Made by a program: the position numbers and the translations under genes | The notes under the pieces: generated by a model | What the model was told of the DNA's origin: nothing | Databases searched by the model: none | The model's input: the letters and a program-made list of their open reading frames with translations, nothing else | Source of the DNA: Bacteroidia bacterium | GTDB lineage: Bacteria > Bacteroidota > Bacteroidia > UKL13-3 | NCBI GenBank assembly: GCA_020049855.1 | Contig: JAGVLJ010000033.1 | Span: 1 to 34,458, forward strand | Reading direction: 5' to 3' | Length of the DNA stretch: 34,458 nt | In this document: piece by piece, positions 31,781 to 34,458 of the stretch | How positions within the stretch are numbered: position 1 is the first letter of the stretch | Layout: every line of letters begins with the position of its first letter

Positions 31781-33052
31781 ATGAAAGTTTTTAAATTTGG
31801 CGGGGCCTCGGTAAAAAATGCTGAAGCAGTAAAAAATGTTGCGGGCATTTTACGCAACTTCCAAAAAGATGATTTATTGATTGTGGTCTCAGCCATGGGC
31901 AAAACCACCAATGCACTGGAATTGCTGGCTCATGCCTACTTCAAAAAGGATAAGTCGAAGTATAAAATTTATAAAGAAATAAAATCCTTTCATGATGATG
32001 TGGTAGGAGGTTTACTGAAAAATAAAAAAGACCATGCTTACAACGACATTGAGAACCTCTTTATAGAACTGGAATGCCTGCTGGAAACAAAACCCGAAAG
32101 TGGTTTTGACTGCATATATGATCAAATCGTGAGCTATGGAGAGATTTTTTCATCGCGCATTGTAAGTACCTACCTGAATGAAAGTAATGTGCGCAACCGC
32201 TGGATGGATGCTCAAAATTTTATTAGCACAGATACGAATTTCAGAGAAGGAAAAGTGGATTGGAAACTGACAACGGAAATGATCAGCAAAAAACTGAAGC
32301 CCATTGTTAAAAAACAAATGGTGGTAACCCAGGGTTTTGTGGGTCGTTCGTCTGATTTAAAAACCGTAACCCTCGGACGTGAAGGCTCTGATTATTCAGC
32401 CGCCATTTTTGCATACGGATTGGAAGCAGATTCAGTAACTATTTGGAAAGATGTGGACGGTGTAATGAATGCTGACCCTAAAAAATTTCCCGATGCCATT
32501 AAATTAGATGGATTAACCTACTCTCACGCCATTGAGCTCGCCTATTACGGGGCTACGGTTATTCACCCTAAAACCATACAGCCCCTTCAAAGCAAAAATA
32601 TTCCGTTATATGTGCGTTCTTTTGTCAATCCGAAAGGAAAAGGCACCACCGTTGCCAATAACAGCAAAGAAAATACTATTCCTACGTTTATAGCCAAAAG
32701 TAATCAGGTATTGCTTTCAATAAGCAGTAAAGACTTTTCTTTTATCATTGAAGACAACCTAAGCAAAATATTTTCGGTGTTTGCCAGTCACAAATTGCAT
32801 ATGAACCTGATGCAAAACTCAGCAATCAGTTTCAGTGTGTGTGCCGACAATAATGAAAGCCAGATTGCAGCTTTAAAAAAAGAGCTAAGCAAAGACTATG
32901 AGGTAAAAACCAATAGCGGAGTTGAATTGCTAACAGTAATGCACTACAACGACTCCTCATTAAGAAAGTTGCTTAAAGGGAAAGAGGTTTTGCTGGAACA
33001 ACGCACCAGGGCTACGGTGCAGTTTGTGTTGAAGTACTCAAGCCTGACGTGA
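31781..33052 (+). CDS. lysC: Aspartate kinase
   Basis: A 423-aa enzyme that phosphorylates aspartate, the first step toward lysine, threonine and methionine. It has MKVFKFGGASVKNAE at the start, the substrate segment GFVGRSSDLKTVTLGREGSDYSAA, split here as GFVGRSSDLKTV and LGREGSDYSAA, then WKDVDGVMNADP and YYGATVIHPKTI. The C-terminal ~120 residues look like one or two ACT domains, the usual site of amino-acid feedback. It is monofunctional: no homoserine dehydrogenase is fused, unlike ThrA. The first related exported gene starts within its stop codon. No other lysine or threonine gene is in view. Confidence 0.95.
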   Translation: MKVFKFGGASVKNAEAVKNVAGILRNFQKDDLLIVVSAMGKTTNALELLAHAYFKKDKSKYKIYKEIKSFHDDVVGGLLKNKKDHAYNDIENLFIELECLLETKPESGFDCIYDQIVSYGEIFSSRIVSTYLNESNVRNRWMDAQNFISTDTNFREGKVDWKLTTEMISKKLKPIVKKQMVVTQGFVGRSSDLKTVTLGREGSDYSAAIFAYGLEADSVTIWKDVDGVMNADPKKFPDAIKLDGLTYSHAIELAYYGATVIHPKTIQPLQSKNIPLYVRSFVNPKGKGTTVANNSKENTIPTFIAKSNQVLLSISSKDFSFIIEDNLSKIFSVFASHKLHMNLMQNSAISFSVCADNNESQIAALKKELSKDYEVKTNSGVELLTVMHYNDSSLRKLLKGKEVLLEQRTRATVQFVLKYSSLT

Positions 33053-33771
33053 GAGGAATATTGTTCATTCTTACAATTATCTTTTCCTCCAATAGCTACG
33101 GCCAACAGTATACATTGGAAGCTGACAGCATTGTTAAAGTAAACGGGCAGAAAATATGCACCATCCTTAAAACAAAAAAAAACAATGCCCTGTTGGGTCG
33201 CGCTGCAGAATATACCGTGTATGATGTAACAGGCGCTCCAAGATTTCTTTTGGAAGGTTTCTACGGCAATCTGCTGTTCTTAGATGATAATCTTTCATTT
33301 ATTTACAAGCCCTGCAAAGGAGAATTGAATGCTCTGGCTGCCTACTTTGCCTCCGATTCCATTCTGACCCCAACGGGATATAATATGTTGTATCGGGAGA
33401 TTTTCATTTTAAAACAGAAGGGATATAATCAATCAACGGCAAAACCACGGGACAAGCGAGACAAAACGCTTCCGCTTAATTACTTTTATCCATACATCAT
33501 TCAGGACAATTGTATCGTTGCCATTTACAATATAAACAAAGACTATAGTAAAGAAACAAACACCGCTTTAATCTACAACCGTCACAGAGGACTAATGTAT
33601 AAAATCATCACTTATCAGCTAAAGACACCCTACACCCATATTCAAACCGATATTTACAATAAGGATGGAATGTTTCTATTGTCTTACACAAATAATAATT
33701 CGAATTTTTACCTGAGCGATGAGGAGTTTAAAAAAGGAATCGAGTGGCTGATTCTTAAAAAGGACCTATGA
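33049..33771 (+). CDS. Exported protein of unknown function, first of a tandem pair
   Basis: A 240-aa protein with an N-terminal signal peptide (about residues 1-18, ending SYGQ). The GTG start overlaps the lysC stop by four bases, so it is co-translated with aspartate kinase. Residues ~20-125 match the neighbouring protein from 33829: DSIVKVNGQKICTILKTKK, EYTVYDVTGAPRFLLEG and SDSILTPTGYNMLYRE are shared with small changes. The rest (about 126-240) is not related to the neighbour and contains KPRDKRDKTLPLNYF and ITYQLKTPYTHIQTDIYN. I do not recognise a family. It is probably periplasmic or cell-surface. The neighbour suggests duplication followed by exchange or divergence of the C-terminal half. 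Confidence 0.8.
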   Translation: MRGILFILTIIFSSNSYGQQYTLEADSIVKVNGQKICTILKTKKNNALLGRAAEYTVYDVTGAPRFLLEGFYGNLLFLDDNLSFIYKPCKGELNALAAYFASDSILTPTGYNMLYREIFILKQKGYNQSTAKPRDKRDKTLPLNYFYPYIIQDNCIVAIYNINKDYSKETNTALIYNRHRGLMYKIITYQLKTPYTHIQTDIYNKDGMFLLSYTNNNSNFYLSDEEFKKGIEWLILKKDL

Positions 33772-33828
33772 ATCCGGTTAAAACTTGCAAAATCTCCGGA
33801 ATTACTTATTTTTATAAAAAATTATCTT

Positions 33829-34458
33829 ATGAAGCAACTAATAACTTTCCTGATTACAGGTATGACCTTTTCGTTTCAGGCCAACAGTCAAAACTATACT
33901 TTTGAAGAAGACAGCATAGTAAAGGTAAATGGCGAAAAAATTTGTACCATAATTAAAACTAAAAAAGCCAACATAATGGCCGGAACCATTGCCGAGTTTA
34001 CTATTTACGATATTACCGGCACCCCATGTTTTCTATTTGAAGGCATGGAAGGAAAGATTATTTTTCTGGATGACAAAAAATCATTTCTGCCACGGGTATG
34101 TGATGCCTATGCCAGAGAACTGGCGAAGTTTTTCGGGAGTGATTCTATACTTACTCCAAAAGGATACAATACCGCCTACAGGGATGCGTTCATTAAACGC
34201 TACAGAGGACGTAACGCTTCAACTGCTGCTGTTTCCGGAGCTCCTCAGGAACGCGACCGAAGTGCCCCGATTTCCTATATTGAAACACAAATTATGCAAG
34301 GGGAATCGCTGATTGGTACGTATGAAACCTTCAGAGTAGCACCCCAACAGAACTATTCTGTTCATGTATTTAATACCTCCAAAAAACTTATTGCCAAAAT
34401 CAATGTGGCTGCCCCTGATAGGTATTACAATATTAACGTAACTATTACTGACCCCTCA
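33829..34458 (+). CDS. Exported protein of unknown function, second of a tandem pair (3' end missing)
   Basis: An ATG at 33829 opens a frame that runs off the window after 210 codons without a stop. It has a signal peptide ending near FQANSQ, then DSIVKVNGEKICTIIKTKK, AEFTIYDITGTPCFLFEG, KIIFLDDKKSFL and SDSILTPKGYNTAYRDAF, aligning along its first ~115 residues with the protein at 33049. After a short Ala/Ser/Arg-rich linker (about 120-145) the sequence becomes SYIETQIMQGESLIGTYETF and continues to VTITDPS, unlike its neighbour. It is 57 bases after the first gene on the same strand, and was probably produced by gene duplication. Function unknown. Confidence 0.85.
   Translation, partial: MKQLITFLITGMTFSFQANSQNYTFEEDSIVKVNGEKICTIIKTKKANIMAGTIAEFTIYDITGTPCFLFEGMEGKIIFLDDKKSFLPRVCDAYARELAKFFGSDSILTPKGYNTAYRDAFIKRYRGRNASTAAVSGAPQERDRSAPISYIETQIMQGESLIGTYETFRVAPQQNYSVHVFNTSKKLIAKINVAAPDRYYNINVTITDPS

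Noticed and set aside
33989-34312. A 107-residue plus-strand frame near the right edge
   Set aside because: It is an out-of-frame shadow of the second exported paralog (33829 onward), whose alignment with its neighbour establishes the real frame.

Overview
The window is a densely packed stretch of chromosome from a member of the Bacteroidota. Four things point there. Several genes belong to families found almost only in that phylum: an IPExxxVDY-family protein, DUF2480, a DUF5117/DUF4953-type zinc metalloprotease, and a regulator-propeller/Y_Y_Y sensor kinase. Several promoters match the phylum's -7 consensus TAnnTTTG. Shine-Dalgarno sequences are almost absent. TTG and GTG starts are frequent. 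I cannot place it below phylum level; a Chitinophagales- or Sphingobacteriales-like lineage is only a guess. Most of the window is core metabolism and envelope biology, with no phage, transposon or CRISPR array.

Layout. 1-5034 (+): the 3' part of a LytS-like sensor kinase, a 56-aa putative lipoprotein, a fumarylacetoacetate-hydrolase-fold enzyme, an exported M23 peptidase and a BCP-type peroxiredoxin. 5110-6399 (-): an M24 aminopeptidase, divergent from a membrane acyltransferase (6463-7596, +). 7598-10700 (-): a dicarboxylate symporter, then, read in transcription order, a possible stress operon of zinc ribbon, SRPBCC protein and AlkC-like DNA glycosylase. 10701-11023 has no confident gene but holds a perfect 23-bp terminator hairpin and a possible 44-codon ORF. 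11024-15007 (-): IPExxxVDY, pyruvate kinase, DUF2480 and class I fumarase, divergent from acpP-fabF-rnc (15106-17393, +) across a symmetric inverted repeat. 17396-21566 (-): a 73-aa protein with an unusually strong ribosome binding site, then TolC, a membrane fusion protein and gpsA. 21666-24150 (+): a polysaccharide deacetylase, a family 2 glycosyltransferase and a TatD nuclease, joined by ATGA overlaps. 24157-26766 (+): a DUF1800/DUF1501 pair.

A tRNA-Ser(GGA) follows at 26808-26897. Next is a roughly 0.7-kb decayed coding region whose last codons overlap an intact small membrane protein (27642-27938), closed by a terminator. A large exported zinc metalloprotease and fructose-1,6-bisphosphatase lie on the minus strand (27991-31651). 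Divergent from them are aspartate kinase and two tandem, related exported proteins of unknown function; the second runs off the right edge.

How the genes work together. Carbon metabolism is represented by pyk, fumarase, fbp and gpsA, lipid synthesis by acpP, fabF and gpsA, and envelope assembly by the M23 peptidase, acyltransferase, deacetylase plus glycosyltransferase, and TolC plus membrane fusion protein. I see no convincing new defence or mobile system. The best leads are the tandem exported paralogs behind lysC, the broken gene and membrane-protein module beside tRNA-Ser, the 73-aa gene with a palindromic leader, and the proteins of unknown function next to pyruvate kinase.
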